Source of the DNA: Streptococcus pseudopneumoniae ATCC BAA-960 = CCUG 49455
GTDB lineage: Bacteria; Bacillota; Bacilli; Lactobacillales; Streptococcaceae
DNA length: 54,624 nucleotides
Direction: 5' to 3'
Assembly: GCF_002087075.1 (NCBI RefSeq)
Contig: NZ_MWSM01000015.1
Span: forward strand, 1-54,624
A program made the position numbers and the translations under genes. Below are positions 44,937-54,624 of the stretch, piece after piece (positions within the stretch are counted from its first letter, which is position 1; the number at the start of each line of letters is the position of its first letter). Under the pieces are notes generated by a model, which had not been told where the DNA came from, made no database searches, and saw only the letters and a program-made list of their open reading frames with translations.

Positions 44937-45647
44937 CTGAAGAAATACCAACAATTATTTAAGCAAATCCAAGAAACCATTCAAAACGAGACTTACGCTG
45001 TCGGAGATTTCCTTCCTAGCGAGCACGACCTTATGGAGCAATATCAAGTGAGTCGTGATACCGTCCGAAAGGCCCTGTCTCTCCTCCAAGAGGAAGGATT
45101 GATCAAAAAGATAAGAGGGCAAGGTTCTCAAGTCGTCAAAGAAGAAACCGTCAATTTCCCTGTATCCAACCTAACCAGCTACCAAGAACTAGTTAAAGAA
45201 CTTGGACTGCGCTCTAAAACCAACGTGGTCAGTCTGGACAAGATTATTATTGATAAAAAATCCTCACTGATAACCGGTTTCCCAGAGTTTCGGATGGTTT
45301 GGAAGGTGGTCCGCCAGCGTGTGGTGGATGATCTGGTATCCGTTCTGGATACAGACTATCTGGATATGGAACTCATCCCAAATCTCACTCGCCAAATTGC
45401 TGAGCAGTCTATCTATTCTTATATAGAAAATGGCCTCAAACTCCTTATTGATTATGCTCAGAAGGAAATCACCATTGACCACTCAAGCGACCGAGACAAG
45501 ATTCTCATGGACATTGGCAAAGACCCTTATGTCGTTTCGATTAAATCAAAAGTCTATCTCCAAGACGGACGCCAATTTCAGTTTACCGAAAGTCGCCATA
45601 AGTTAGAGAAATTTAGATTTGTAGATTTTGCAAAGCGCAAGAAATAA
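44937..45647 (+). pseudogene. treR: Trehalose operon repressor TreR, standard start codon missing
   Basis: A GntR/HutC-family repressor. The full-length frame (236 codons) begins at CTG 44937, read LKKYQQLFKQIQETIQNETY, where relatives start MKKYQQLFKQ; a TAA closes the frame four codons upstream. The HTH (DFLPSEHDLMEQYQVSRDTVRKAL) and UTRA ligand domain are intact. The first standard start, ATG 45033, would cut the first helix of the DNA-binding domain. Either CTG is used weakly or the protein is lost, which should derepress treP. Marked as pseudogene with reserve. Confidence 0.7.
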
Positions 45648-45651
45648 AAGA

Positions 45652-45678
45652 CTGAGACACCAGATCTCAGCCTTTTTC
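45652..45678 (+). terminator. Terminator of treR
   Basis: CTGAGA (45652-45657) pairs with TCTCAG (45665-45670), followed by CCTTTTTC; it ends right at the left boundary of IS1167. Confidence 0.75.
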
Positions 45679-47111
45679 GGCTCTATAATATTTGTAGTGG
45701 GTACCCCCCTATAGATATTATGGAGCCTATTTTATTGTAGAAAAAAAGTCCCATAAGATCTATAATGAAAAGCGACAAAACAACTCATTAGAAAGAATCA
45801 TATGGAACAATTACATTTTATCACAAAATTACTAGACATTAAAGACCCTAATATCCAGATTTTAGACATCATCAATAAGGATACACACAAGGAAATCATC
45901 GCCAAACTGGACTACGACGCCCCATCTTGCCCTGAGTGCGGAAACCAATTGAAGAAATATGACTTTCAAAAACCTTCTAAAATTCCTTATCTTGAAACGA
46001 CTGGTATACCTACTAGAATTCTCCTTAGAAAGCGTCGATTCAAGTGCTATCACTGTTCAAAAATGATGATCGCTGAAACTTCTATCGTCAAGAAGAATCA
46101 CCAAATCCCTCGTATCATCAACCAAAAGATTGCTCAAAAGTTAATTGAAAAGATTTCTATGACCGATATTGCCCATCAGCTTTCCATCTCAACTTCAACT
46201 GTCATTCGAAAGCTCAATGACTTCCACTTTGAGTGTAATTTTAGAAATCTGCCTAAGATTATGTCTTGGGACGTTGAAACAGTCCGGGGAGTGACTGTTT
46301 CAATCGGGAGATGGAGATGAGCTTTATTGCGCAAGATTTTGATAAGCTCAATATCATCACTGTTCTTGAAGGTAGAACACAAGCCGTCATTCGAGATCAC
46401 TTTCTTAAATATGATAGGGTCGTCCGATGTCGAGTGAAAATTATTACTATGGATATGTTTAGTCCTTATTATGACTTAGCTAGGCAACTTTTTCCAAACG
46501 CTAAAATCGTTCTGGATCGCTTTCACATTGTGCAACATCTTAGCCGTGCTATGAGTCGTGTCCGTGTCCAAATTATGAATCAGTTTGAACGAAAATCCCA
46601 TGAATACAAGGCTATTAAACGATACTGGAAACTCATTCAACAGGATAGTCGTAAACTCAGCGATAAACGTTTTTATCGCCCTACTTTTCGTATGCACTTA
46701 ACGAATAAAGAGATTCTTGACAAGCTTTTGAGCTATTCAGAAGACTTGAAACACCACTACAATCTCTATCAGCTCTTACTTTTTCACTTCCAGAACAAGG
46801 AGCCTGACAAATTTTTCGGACTTATTGAGGACAATCTAAAGCAGGTTCATCCTCTTTTTCAGACTGTCTTTAAAACCTTTCTAAAGGATAAAGAAAAGAT
46901 TGTCAATGCCCTTCAACTACACTATTCTAACGCCAAATTAGAAGCAACCAATAATCTCATTAAGCTTATCAAACGAAATGCCTTTGGATTTCGGAACTTT
47001 GAAAACTTCAAAAAACGGATTTTTATCGCTCTGAACATCAAAAAAGAAAGGACGAAATTTGTCCTTTCTCGAGCTTAGCTGACTTCAACCCACTACAGTT
47101 GACAAAGAGCC
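45679..47111 (+). mobile_element. IS1167 (ISL3 family), complete ends, transposase frameshifted
   Basis: A 1433-bp element, close to the 1435 bp I recall for IS1167. The ends are GGCTCT...TGTAGTGGGT on the left and, inverted, GGCTCTTTGTCAACTGTAGTGGGT on the right (45679-45702 and 47088-47111). No 8-bp direct repeat flanks it (CCTTTTTC and TAAAAATT), so it is old or has recombined. It lies between treR and the ami operon, next to the amiF stop codon. Confidence 0.88.
45802..47078 (+). pseudogene. ISL3-family transposase, interrupted by a hairpin sequence
   Basis: The N-terminal part (45802 to about 46272) has a zinc ribbon (CPEC...CYHC) and HTH (MTDIAHQLSISTSTVIRKL); the catalytic part continues in another frame from about 46311 (MSFIAQDFDKLNIITVLEGR, ILDRFHIVQHL). 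Between them, after MSWD, a stretch of about 40 nt with the perfect 11-bp inverted repeat TTGAAACAGTC/GACTGTTTCAA replaces the usual residues and shifts the frame. Without recoding no full transposase can be made. Confidence 0.85.
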
Positions 47112-47143
47112 TAAAAATTGACATGGAAATTATAAAACCATTA

Positions 47144-48070
47144 CTAGTTTAGTCCTTTTTGATAACGTGCCAATTCGGCTTGGTTCGCCCAAATATAGTG
47201 ACCTGGACGGATTTCAACCATGGATGGTTTATCAGTCTCATAGTCGTGTTGACTTGGGTCGTAAACCTTCAAGACCTTCTTACGTTCCAAGATTGGGTCT
47301 GGAATTGGTACCGCTGAAAGCAAGGCTTGAGTATATGGGTGAATTGGATTGTTAAACAATTCTTCTGTCTCTGCAACCTCTACAATAACACCCTTGTAAA
47401 TAACTGCGATACGATCTGAAATAAAACGAACAACCGACAAGTCATGGGCGATAAAGAGATAGGTCAAGCCAAGTTCTTTTTGGAATTTTTTGAGCAAGTT
47501 CAAGACTTGGGCTCGCACAGAAACGTCCAAGGCTGAAATTGGTTCATCCGCAATAACAAAGTCTGGTTGCATGACCAAGGCACGGGCAATACCGATACGT
47601 TGACGTTGACCACCTGAAAACTCATGAGGGTAACGAGTCAAATGCTCAGCAAGCAGACCCACTTCACGGATAATATTTTGAACTTTCTCTTCACGCTCTG
47701 CTTCATCCTTAAACAAATGGTGATTGTAAAGACCTTCAGAAATAATATAATCAACAGTCGCACGTTCATTCAAACTTGCCGCAGGGTCTTGGAAAATCAT
47801 CTGGATACGACGAATCAATTCCGCAGCTTGTTCACGCGATTTCTTACCATTAATCTTTTGACCCTCAAAAATGATATCTCCATTACTTGTATCATTGAGA
47901 CCGATGATAGCACGACCAATAGTTGTTTTCCCACTACCTGACTCACCAACAAGCGAGAACGTTTCTCCCTTGTTGATAAAGAAGTTAGCATTTTTAACCG
48001 CGACAAACTTCTTACTTCCTTCACCGAAGGAAATTTCTAAATCTTTAATTTCTACTAATTTTTCAGACAT
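47144..48070 (-). CDS. amiF: Oligopeptide ABC transporter ATP-binding protein AmiF
   Basis: One of two ATPases that power Ami oligopeptide uptake, which supplies amino acids and senses peptides affecting competence. The 308-residue protein has Walker [10 protein letters not shown], signature [15 protein letters not shown] and Walker [12 protein letters not shown], and a C-terminal Opp-type extension. I start at ATG 48070 ([12 protein letters not shown]) behind GGAGGAAGG; the longer frame runs into amiE. Last gene of the operon; no clear terminator between it and IS1167. Confidence 0.95.
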   Translation of the reverse strand: MSEKLVEIKDLEISFGEGSKKFVAVKNANFFINKGETFSLVGESGSGKTTIGRAIIGLNDTSNGDIIFEGQKINGKKSREQAAELIRRIQMIFQDPAASLNERATVDYIISEGLYNHHLFKDEAEREEKVQNIIREVGLLAEHLTRYPHEFSGGQRQRIGIARALVMQPDFVIADEPISALDVSVRAQVLNLLKKFQKELGLTYLFIAHDLSVVRFISDRIAVIYKGVIVEVAETEELFNNPIHPYTQALLSAVPIPDPILERKKVLKVYDPSQHDYETDKPSMVEIRPGHYIWANQAELARYQKGLN

Positions 48071-48080
48071 TTCCTTCCTC

Positions 48081-49148
48081 CTAGTCAGCCAGATGGGCAA
48101 ATCCCATTTTTTCACGGATCTTATCATGGAGATTTGCAATCACAGCTGGTTTTTCTACTTTTGGAGCATCCTCATGAAGAAGCCAAGTTTTAGCCCAATG
48201 TGTCTCTGATACTGAGAATTGAGGAGCTTTTTGTTCGAAGTCAATCTGCATTGCATAGTCAGAACGCAAGGCAAAGGCATCCCCTTTCAAGTCAGTATAA
48301 AGTGACGGAGGTGTTCCTGGGATTGAGTAAAGATCCCCTTTATCATCAGCAAGCTGAGGCAAGCTAGACAAGAGACTCCATGTATATGGATGGCAAGCGT
48401 CATAGAAGACTTCCTCAACAGTTCCATACTCAACGATTTCTCCTGCATACATAACCGCTACCTTATCCGCAATACTTGCTACCACACCAAGGTCGTGAGT
48501 GATAAAGATTGTTGTGAAATGATACTCGTTTTGTAAAGATTTTAGCAAATCAATAATCTGAGCTTGAATGGTTACATCCAAGGCAGTTGTTGGCTCATCA
48601 CAGATCAAGACATCAGGTCGGCAGGCAAGGGCAATCGCAATAACGATACGTTGACGCATTCCTCCAGAATATTGGAATGGGTATTCATCAAAACGTCTAT
48701 CTGCGTCTGGGATTCCAACTTTATTCATGTAGTCAATGGCCAATTCTTTTGCTTCCTTGGCTGTTTTTCCTTGGTGTTTTACAATAACTTCTGTAATCTG
48801 GCTACCAATTGTTTTAATGGGGTCCAAACTAGTCATTGGATCCTGGAAGATAGTCGCAATCTTAGCACCACGAATTTGTTCCCAATCCTTGTGAGAAGAT
48901 AGATTTGTCAAATCCTGACCACGGTAGTCAATACTACCTTGGGCAATGCGACCATTTTCTTCGAGCATACCTGTGAAGGTCTTTGTCAAAACAGATTTTC
49001 CTGATCCTGACTCACCTACCAAGGCTAATACTTCTCCTTCAACTAGTTCAAGGGAAACGCCGCGAATGGCTGTCAATACTTTGTCACGAACGTCAAATTC
49101 CACGACAATATCGCGAGCAGTCAAAATTACATTTTTTTCTTTTGTCAT
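48081..49148 (-). CDS. amiE: Oligopeptide ABC transporter ATP-binding protein AmiE
   Basis: Partner ATPase of AmiF. The 355-residue protein has Walker A GESGSGKS, signature [19 protein letters not shown] and Walker [13 protein letters not shown], with the oligopeptide/dipeptide C-terminal domain. It lies 8 nt after amiD and 10 nt before amiF. Mutations in ami genes confer aminopterin resistance, hence the name. Intact. Confidence 0.96.
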   Translation of the reverse strand: MTKEKNVILTARDIVVEFDVRDKVLTAIRGVSLELVEGEVLALVGESGSGKSVLTKTFTGMLEENGRIAQGSIDYRGQDLTNLSSHKDWEQIRGAKIATIFQDPMTSLDPIKTIGSQITEVIVKHQGKTAKEAKELAIDYMNKVGIPDADRRFDEYPFQYSGGMRQRIVIAIALACRPDVLICDEPTTALDVTIQAQIIDLLKSLQNEYHFTTIFITHDLGVVASIADKVAVMYAGEIVEYGTVEEVFYDACHPYTWSLLSSLPQLADDKGDLYSIPGTPPSLYTDLKGDAFALRSDYAMQIDFEQKAPQFSVSETHWAKTWLLHEDAPKVEKPAVIANLHDKIREKMGFAHLAD

Positions 49149-49156
49149 TTCTACTC

Positions 49157-50083
49157 CTATCTATGTGTACGTGGATCACTAGCATCCGCTAAGTTTTGAC
49201 CAACTACGAAAAGGGACAAGGATACCAAAACAAGGGTTGTCAATGGAATCCAGAACAAGTAAGCATTGGTTGTTACGTTTTGTGAATAATCCGAAATCAA
49301 ACGACCCAAACTTGGCACTGTAATCGGCAATCCAAGACCGAAGAAAGACAAGAAGGCTTCGTATGAGATAAAGCTTGGAAGCATTTGAGTCATCGTTGTC
49401 ACAATAACAGATACCAATTGTGGCATAATGTTTTTGGCAACAATCTTCAAGGTTGGTGTTCCCAAAGTACGTGACGCCAAGTTGTATTCCAAATCACGAT
49501 AACGCAAGATTTGCACACGGATCATGAAGGCAATCCCAATCCATGTCGTCACACTCATAGCAAAAATCAGATTCCAGAATCCAGCTCCGATTGAGTAAGT
49601 CAAGACAATGACAATCAAAAGAGATGGGATGTTTGAGATGACGTTATAAACTTCCATCATGACACGGTCAACTGATTTTGAAATTCCCCAAATACCACCG
49701 ACAAAAACACCGATAACCAAGTTAATCACTGTCGCAATCACAGAAATAAGGATAGAGTTACGAGCTCCAAACCAGACACCGTCAAAGAGTGATTTACCGT
49801 TACTGTCTGTACCGAACCAATGCTCAGCATTTGGCTTGATATAACGAGCACTAAAGTCGTTTACCTTGCTGACATCATTGAAATCAAACTTAGAAAACAT
49901 TGGGTAGATGAAACTCATCAAAATGATGGCTACCAAGATTCCCAACATGACTACAGTTGATTTTTTCTTCATAAATTGTCTAAACACTGATTTCCAGTAA
50001 GAATATGCTGGCGCATCAATAGTTTCAGAGGCAAAATCGTCACGTTTTACAAACTGAAATTTTTCTTTATCGATTGTAGACAT
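49157..50083 (-). CDS. amiD: Oligopeptide ABC transporter permease AmiD
   Basis: OppC-type permease with an N-terminal helix (about residues 39-60) and five further helices around the binding-protein-dependent transport signature (near [13 protein letters not shown]). The 308-residue length is usual. Its ATG overlaps the amiC stop codon by one base, so the two permease subunits are translated together. Confidence 0.95.
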   Translation of the reverse strand: MSTIDKEKFQFVKRDDFASETIDAPAYSYWKSVFRQFMKKKSTVVMLGILVAIILMSFIYPMFSKFDFNDVSKVNDFSARYIKPNAEHWFGTDSNGKSLFDGVWFGARNSILISVIATVINLVIGVFVGGIWGISKSVDRVMMEVYNVISNIPSLLIVIVLTYSIGAGFWNLIFAMSVTTWIGIAFMIRVQILRYRDLEYNLASRTLGTPTLKIVAKNIMPQLVSVIVTTMTQMLPSFISYEAFLSFFGLGLPITVPSLGRLISDYSQNVTTNAYLFWIPLTTLVLVSLSLFVVGQNLADASDPRTHR

Positions 50084-51579
50084 TATTTGCCTCCTTTCTC
50101 AGTCAATTTAATACGTGGGTCAATAATAGTCATCCAAATATCTCCCAAAAGACGTGAGAAGATAGAAATACATGTAAAGATGAAGACAAGACCAACGACC
50201 ATAGAGTTATTAGATGCTTTTACAGAGTCAATCAACATTTTACCCATACCTGGGAAGGCGAAGACTGTTTCAGTAAGGGTTGCACCACCGATAACCCCAA
50301 TAATGGCACCAGGAATTCCTGAAACCAGCGGAACCATGGCATTTTTAAAGATGTGTTTGTTTGAAATTTCTTTTTCAGACAAACCTTTTGCACGAGCGAA
50401 ACGAACAAAGTCTTGAGATTGCAAGTCAATCATGTAACGACGAATCCAAATGGCTGTAACAGGAGCACCCAACAAACCAAGGATGACTGCTGGTAAAACG
50501 TAAGAACGCCAATCTCCAGCTCCCAAGATAGGGAATGAATCTGGAAGGGCAATAGATGATCCAATCAATCGAACGATGTAAACCAAGGCAATGGTTGGAA
50601 GAGCAAGCAAGAAGGTCAAAGTCCCTGTTGAGAGGCTATCAATCCAAGTGTTCTTGAAACGAGCCATGGCTGAACCAAGTGGCACGGCAAGAGCATAGGC
50701 AAGAACCAAACCAATCAAACCAGTAATAGCAGAGCTGACAATCATAGATGGATATTGGTAATTACTTTCAGTCGCTGTATAAGGATCATCTTTCCCATAG
50801 CTAGCTACTTCACGAGAGTCAGCCTGACTAGGTGACTTGTAGGTTCTTGAGTAAATATTTACAGAAGACGTTTTCTTACCTGTTGGGAACTGAACTTGGG
50901 CAGTTTTGGTTTGTCCTTGACCTTGAGTAATAACCTGAAGAACTGGTGTATTAGCATAGGTTGGGTAAGAGTCACCTAAATTCAAGTTCACAAAGTTTTG
51001 ATGAACAAATGGGAACTGACTGTTAAAGTACAAGAGATATTTATGTTTAGTTCCTGAACCGACCAATGACCATCCGATAGCTGGATCATTTTCAAAACGA
51101 AGGTAGCGTTTCAAGTCTGGATTTTCAGGGTCTTGGATTTTATTTGTATGGTCAATGTCAATCAAGTTAGCATAGAAGTGAAAAACACGTTCAAAAATTG
51201 GAATTTCACGAGTAGCATAGAATTGACCACTTTCAGTAAATTCTCCTAAAGTCCAACCATGACCTAATTGATTGATGTACTTTTCATAAATAGCTTTATT
51301 GGTCGCATTTGCTTCTACTGTTACAGAAGAATCCATGCTACTTGCCTTTTCTTGCAACTCTTTAGTATCGTAATACTCAATGTAGCCCATACGCTCAAAC
51401 ACAGTATTTTCATAGTTATCACGTTTATCAGCCGTTGTCGCAATTTTATTATAGTTAGGATCCTGCTTGAAAATCAATTTTCGAGGAACCAAGGTATAGA
51501 TAATCGTGTAGGTCAAAGTCGTTACTAAGAAAATCGAAACCAATGACCGCAAAACACGCATAAAAATATATTTTTTCAT
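50083..51579 (-). CDS. amiC: Oligopeptide ABC transporter permease AmiC
   Basis: OppB-type permease. The 498-residue protein is longer than ordinary OppB (about 310) because of an extracytoplasmic domain of about 240 residues between the first helix (residues 12-31) and the second (about 280), as known for pneumococcal AmiC. The core has the EAA-type loop ([26 protein letters not shown]). It follows amiA after a hairpin and is the first of four tightly spaced genes. Confidence 0.95.
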   Translation of the reverse strand: MKKYIFMRVLRSLVSIFLVTTLTYTIIYTLVPRKLIFKQDPNYNKIATTADKRDNYENTVFERMGYIEYYDTKELQEKASSMDSSVTVEANATNKAIYEKYINQLGHGWTLGEFTESGQFYATREIPIFERVFHFYANLIDIDHTNKIQDPENPDLKRYLRFENDPAIGWSLVGSGTKHKYLLYFNSQFPFVHQNFVNLNLGDSYPTYANTPVLQVITQGQGQTKTAQVQFPTGKKTSSVNIYSRTYKSPSQADSREVASYGKDDPYTATESNYQYPSMIVSSAITGLIGLVLAYALAVPLGSAMARFKNTWIDSLSTGTLTFLLALPTIALVYIVRLIGSSIALPDSFPILGAGDWRSYVLPAVILGLLGAPVTAIWIRRYMIDLQSQDFVRFARAKGLSEKEISNKHIFKNAMVPLVSGIPGAIIGVIGGATLTETVFAFPGMGKMLIDSVKASNNSMVVGLVFIFTCISIFSRLLGDIWMTIIDPRIKLTEKGGK

Positions 51580-51603
51580 ATTATTTCCTTTAAAAATCCC
51601 AAA

Positions 51604-51633
51604 AGAACCTTCTCCTCATGGAGAGAAAGTTCT
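51604..51633 (-). terminator. Intercistronic hairpin between amiA and amiC
   Basis: On the minus strand AGAACTTTCTC pairs with GAGAAGGTTCT (one G-U) around a short loop and is followed by TTTTGGG. A leaky terminator or 3' stabiliser here would give more AmiA than permease, as expected for a binding protein. Confidence 0.7.
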
Positions 51634-51645
51634 ATTAGAAATTAT

Positions 51646-53625
51646 TTACTTCACATGACTTGCCAATTCTTTTTGAGCTTTCTCATTTGATTCAGCTTTT
51701 TCTTTCAACCATTTTTCACGAGCTTTTTCATACTCTTCCTTAGTCACCACTTTATCTTGTAATTTCAAATATTTGAAGTAAACATCTGACCCCTTAGAGC
51801 CTGTTTGCGCAGAAGCTCCAGTAAATGGAACAATTCGTGAAAGCACTGGTGCTGCACCAGAAGAAGCCATAGCAGGAATAAAGAGTGAACTATCTGTCAA
51901 CCATGCTTGAGCCGCTGCATATTTTTCATAACGGACATTCAAGTCGCTTGTCTCTCTGGCAGCTTCATCAACTAATTTATCGTATTCTTTCAAACCAACT
52001 TGAACTACTGAAGGGCTATTTGGATTATCAAATCCTAAATATGTTTTTGTAGTTTCACTGCTAGTTGTTTTTAAAATATCCAGGTAAGTAGATGGGTCTT
52101 GATAGTCTGGACCCCATGAAACTCCTCCTGATACATCCCAATCCTCAGATGAAGCATTGGCAGCATAGTAAGTAATATTAAGGAATTCATCACTTGTCAT
52201 TTGTTGAATATCAACAACGACATTTTCAACACCAAGAACTGTTTCTACAGATTGTTTAAAAGACTGAATACGAGATATGTAGTTTTTTGATGCTTGGTCT
52301 ACTGGAACGTCCAGATGAATAGGAAACTGAACGCCGTCTGCTTCTAAAGCTTTCTTAGCTTTCGCAAACTCTGCCTTGGCCTTGTCAGCATTGAATAAAC
52401 CATCCTGCCCATCAGCTAAATTCACACCTTTCCACTCATCACCATAAGCAGGAAGTTGAGCAGCGACTAAATCACCAAAGGTCTTCTCACCAGCTGAAAC
52501 AAAGTCTGGTTTTACAAATAAATTACGAACTGCTAAAGCTGCTCCATCTTTACCATTGATTTGAGCTGAGTAAGCTGAGCGATCAAGAGCAAAATTCAAG
52601 GCTTGACGGAAATCTTTGTTAAGCAATGCCTTCTTAGTAGCTACTTTCTCTGAATCTGTAGTTTTAGAAGTATAGTTGTAACTTTGGCGATCAATATTCA
52701 CACCCAGACCAGCAATCCCAGAGCCTGATTGTGTGTAATAGATATTGTCCTTGTATTCTTCTGCAACCTTAGAATAGTTGGAGCTGGTAGGGTAAAGACG
52801 GGCATAACTATAAGCTCCACTAGTGAAGTTACGCTCTAGCGACTCCTGATCTGATCCATCATAGTAAGCTAGATTGATAGTATCTAGGTGGACATTTTCT
52901 TTATCCCAATATTGCTCATTTTTTACAAACTCTACAGAAGATTTTGCAGTCAACCCTTTCAACAAGAATGGACCATTATAAAGCAAGGATGTCGGATCTG
53001 TTGGTTTAGCAAAATCGCTTCCTTTTGATGTTTCGAATTCTTCATTCAGAGGCCAGAAAATAGAATAAGTCAACTTAGAGTTCCAGAACGGTTCAGGCTG
53101 GTTCAAAGTGTATTGTAACGTATAATCATCAACCGCCTTGACACCAACTGTTGAAAAATCTGTTGAAGTTCCTGATAGATAATCTGCCAAGCCTTTAACC
53201 GAATTTTCAGCTAAATACATAGCTTCTGATTTTTTATCTGCTGCGTGTTTTAAACCGTTCACGAAATCTTTAGCCGTCACCTCTGCATATTCTTCTCCAT
53301 CAGAGGTAAACCATTTAACCCCTTTACGAATCTTATAAGTGTAGGTCAAACCATCCTTAGAGACTTCCCAATCCTCTGCAACTGCAGGAGCAAGATTACC
53401 GTAATTATCGTTAGTGAATAAACCATCAATCCCATTTGAAGTCACTACTGTTGTACTATTTTTACTTGAAATCAGGTAGTCCAAGGTTTCTGGGTCTGCT
53501 GTATAAACATAGCCATAAGCTTTAGGGGCTGATGAATCAGATGATTTTGAAGAACTGCATGCTGCAAGTACACCTGCTGCTAATAAAACAAGACCTGCTG
53601 TAGCAAATACACGATTTTTTTTCAT
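51646..53625 (-). CDS. amiA: Oligopeptide-binding lipoprotein AmiA
   Basis: The substrate-binding protein of the Ami permease. The 659-residue protein has a lipoprotein signal peptide with lipobox LAAC (C23) and the SBP family 5 fold (YTADPETLDYLISS, EDWEVSKDGLTYTYKIRKGVKW). It captures peptides outside the cell for AmiCDEF; paralogues AliA and AliB are not in the window. It is first in the operon, behind a strong promoter and a CodY-like box. Intact. Confidence 0.97.
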   Translation of the reverse strand: MKKNRVFATAGLVLLAAGVLAACSSSKSSDSSAPKAYGYVYTADPETLDYLISSKNSTTVVTSNGIDGLFTNDNYGNLAPAVAEDWEVSKDGLTYTYKIRKGVKWFTSDGEEYAEVTAKDFVNGLKHAADKKSEAMYLAENSVKGLADYLSGTSTDFSTVGVKAVDDYTLQYTLNQPEPFWNSKLTYSIFWPLNEEFETSKGSDFAKPTDPTSLLYNGPFLLKGLTAKSSVEFVKNEQYWDKENVHLDTINLAYYDGSDQESLERNFTSGAYSYARLYPTSSNYSKVAEEYKDNIYYTQSGSGIAGLGVNIDRQSYNYTSKTTDSEKVATKKALLNKDFRQALNFALDRSAYSAQINGKDGAALAVRNLFVKPDFVSAGEKTFGDLVAAQLPAYGDEWKGVNLADGQDGLFNADKAKAEFAKAKKALEADGVQFPIHLDVPVDQASKNYISRIQSFKQSVETVLGVENVVVDIQQMTSDEFLNITYYAANASSEDWDVSGGVSWGPDYQDPSTYLDILKTTSSETTKTYLGFDNPNSPSVVQVGLKEYDKLVDEAARETSDLNVRYEKYAAAQAWLTDSSLFIPAMASSGAAPVLSRIVPFTGASAQTGSKGSDVYFKYLKLQDKVVTKEEYEKAREKWLKEKAESNEKAQKELASHVK

Positions 53626-53665
53626 TTTCTACTCCTCTGTTTATGTGAATTATAGATTGACAACC

Positions 53666-53694
53666 ATTATATCACATTATCCATTAAAAATCAA
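53666..53694 (-). promoter_or_regulatory. amiA promoter
   Basis: TTGATT, 17-nt spacer, TATAAT with TGA extended -10 on the minus strand (-10 at 53666-53671, -35 at 53689-53694), about 40 nt before the amiA start codon. Confidence 0.85.
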
Positions 53695-53697
53695 ACA

Positions 53698-53712
53698 AAT
53701 TTTCAGAATATT
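53698..53712. promoter_or_regulatory. CodY box upstream of amiA
   Basis: AATTTTCAGAATATT matches the CodY consensus AATTTTCWGAAAATT at 14 of 15 positions and lies directly upstream of the -35. CodY is the branched-chain amino acid and GTP sensor that controls peptide uptake in Firmicutes. Confidence 0.75.
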
Positions 53713-53899
53713 TAGGCTTGTTGGCACAAATTTTTCATTTTTTTTGAATATATGATTCAAATTGTCGTTCGAAGTGTCAAAGACTACAGTGAAAATAGGA
53801 AATTTGACGCAGAAACTTTGGAGTTTAGGAAGACATACAGTAAAATGAAATACGGACGGAACAATGTGATTTTGGAATTCAAATCATTTTATAACAATA

Positions 53900-54104
53900 T
53901 TAGACTTCCTGCAAAAGAGGATATAGCTTCATGAGTCCTTGATAACCATTGTCAGCCAAGATTTTACCAGCTTGTCCGATATTTCTGCGACTCGTTTTGA
54001 ACAACTTCATATCATGACAATAGTTCACAGCGATATCCAAAGAAACTTCTCCCTTGACTTGTGACAATCGCTTGAGCCTTCATAGCGTGGCATTTCTTTT
54101 TATA
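53900..54104 (-). pseudogene. IS1381 (IS5 family) transposase fragment
   Basis: The minus strand encodes KKKCHAMKAQAIVTSQG, then after a frameshift EVSLDIAVNYCHDMKLF and RRNIGQAGKILADNGYQGLMKLYP, the middle of an IS1381-type transposase with its DNGYQG motif. It is cut at the left by unrelated sequence near 53910 and at the right by the IS630-Spn1 end. A relic. Confidence 0.75.
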
Positions 54105-54624
54105 GTCATTTAGTTTTTAAAAAGCGTTCCAAACATTCAAAAATAGTTGGGACTTCCCTTAATAAATCTGTTACTTTCTTTTTCAAGATAGCCCAAGCTT
54201 GCTCAATAGGATTCAAATCTGGTGAATAAGGCGGTAGAGGTAAGAAAAAGTGTTTATCTTGGATGCAGAGTTCATCCAAAATGTTCTTGGGATCAAAACT
54301 AGCATTGTCCATGATAATAACATGAGGTGTCTTCAAAGCAGGCAGGAGTTGCGTTTTGAACCACTCCACAAAGAAATCGCTTGTCCTGCTGTTCTTGTAA
54401 ATCATGGGAGCTATAAACTCTCCGTCTACTTGTCCTGCAACAATTGAAGTTCGCTCAAAACGACGTCCGCTAATCTTTTCATAGACTTTCTCCCCTCTAG
54501 GAGCCCCTGCATAAGGACGATAGAGATAGCGGTCGATTCCTGTTTCATCAATATATACGATTGGTAAATCTTTTAGGTTATCCAAAATATCAAGAAACTC
54601 AGATACTTTCTCTGGGTCTTGTTC
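54104..54624 (-). mobile_element. IS630-Spn1 transposase, 3' part, running off the window
   Basis: The second IS630-Spn1 copy, on the minus strand and so inverted to the copy at the left edge. The visible C-terminal frame is uninterrupted from the window edge to the stop at 54106: EQDPEKVSEFLDIL, YIDETG, FFVEWFKTQL, IIMDNASFD, NPIEQAWAILKKK and FECLERFLKTK. The Trp that is a stop codon in the left copy is present. The element ends at about 54104 with TATAGTCATTT, inserted in the IS1381 relic. The N-terminal part is beyond the window. Confidence 0.88.

Noticed and set aside
45671..47119. 8-bp target duplication around IS1167
   Set aside because: The flanks CCTTTTTC and TAAAAATT do not match, so no duplication can be claimed.
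53752..53934. 60-residue frame on the plus strand between amiA and the IS1381 relic
   Set aside because: No ribosome-binding site or recognisable domain; it runs into the IS1381 fragment on the other strand and is probably chance or a relic I cannot identify.

Overview
The window is a chromosomal segment of Streptococcus pneumoniae or a very close mitis-group relative. The evidence is a low-GC genome with dispersed BOX elements, IS630-Spn1, IS1167 and IS1381 sequences, tandem choline-binding proteins, a FabT/FabK type II fatty-acid cluster, and an amiACDEF oligopeptide permease next to a trehalose operon. I see no rRNA or tRNA gene, no CRISPR array, and no recognisable defence or secondary-metabolite system. 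Most of the window is well-known core genome. The unusual content lies in repeats, decayed genes and regulatory DNA.

Layout, left to right. 1-1160 is a graveyard: a dead IS630-Spn1 copy, a fragment of an IS1202-like transposase and a multiply broken family-8 glycosyltransferase. 1277-1894 holds a tandem array of hairpins with constant geometry but differing arms, interrupted by a 158-bp inverted-repeat element. 1902-8389 carries prfC (minus), gatCAB (amidotransferase making Gln-tRNA and/or Asn-tRNA) and efp-yqhY-nusB. 8505-19503 is the whole fatty-acid cluster on the minus strand (fabM, fabT, fabH, acpP, fabK, fabD, fabG, fabF, accB, fabZ, accC, accD, accA), with three FabT-like operators and three BOX elements. 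19578-22862 has lysC, a DUF956 gene and serS under a T-box leader. 22887-26374 has a TDT-family transporter, an AhpD-like protein and a sodium:alanine symporter under a single-aptamer glycine riboswitch.

26567-31577 looks accessory: a lipoprotein with an internal duplication, two tandem choline-binding proteins, and a divergent Rgg-type regulator, with an 11-C homopolymer between regulator and cbp genes. 31626-40440 is housekeeping: mutS2, cvpA, zapA, rnhC, lepB, recD2, tig. 40441-40993 (a 107-bp palindromic element plus a BOX) separates tig from the trehalose locus and may be a rearrangement junction. The trehalose locus (treC, treP, treR) is decaying: treC is frameshifted and treR has lost a standard start codon. 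A complete but frameshifted IS1167 separates it from amiA-C-D-E-F, whose promoter region carries a near-consensus CodY box. The right edge holds an IS1381 remnant and a second IS630-Spn1, inverted relative to the first.

The most notable observation is that four BOX elements sit exactly at the 3' end of a gene, so that the stop codon TAA of accA, acpP, treC and treP is the terminal TAA of the BOX itself. With the TA...TA ends this suggests TA-targeted insertion into stop codons. Other leads are the hairpin array, the poly-C tract, a possibly leaderless rnhC mRNA and the coupled lesions in the tre operon. Family names and comparisons with reference strains are from memory; no database was searched.
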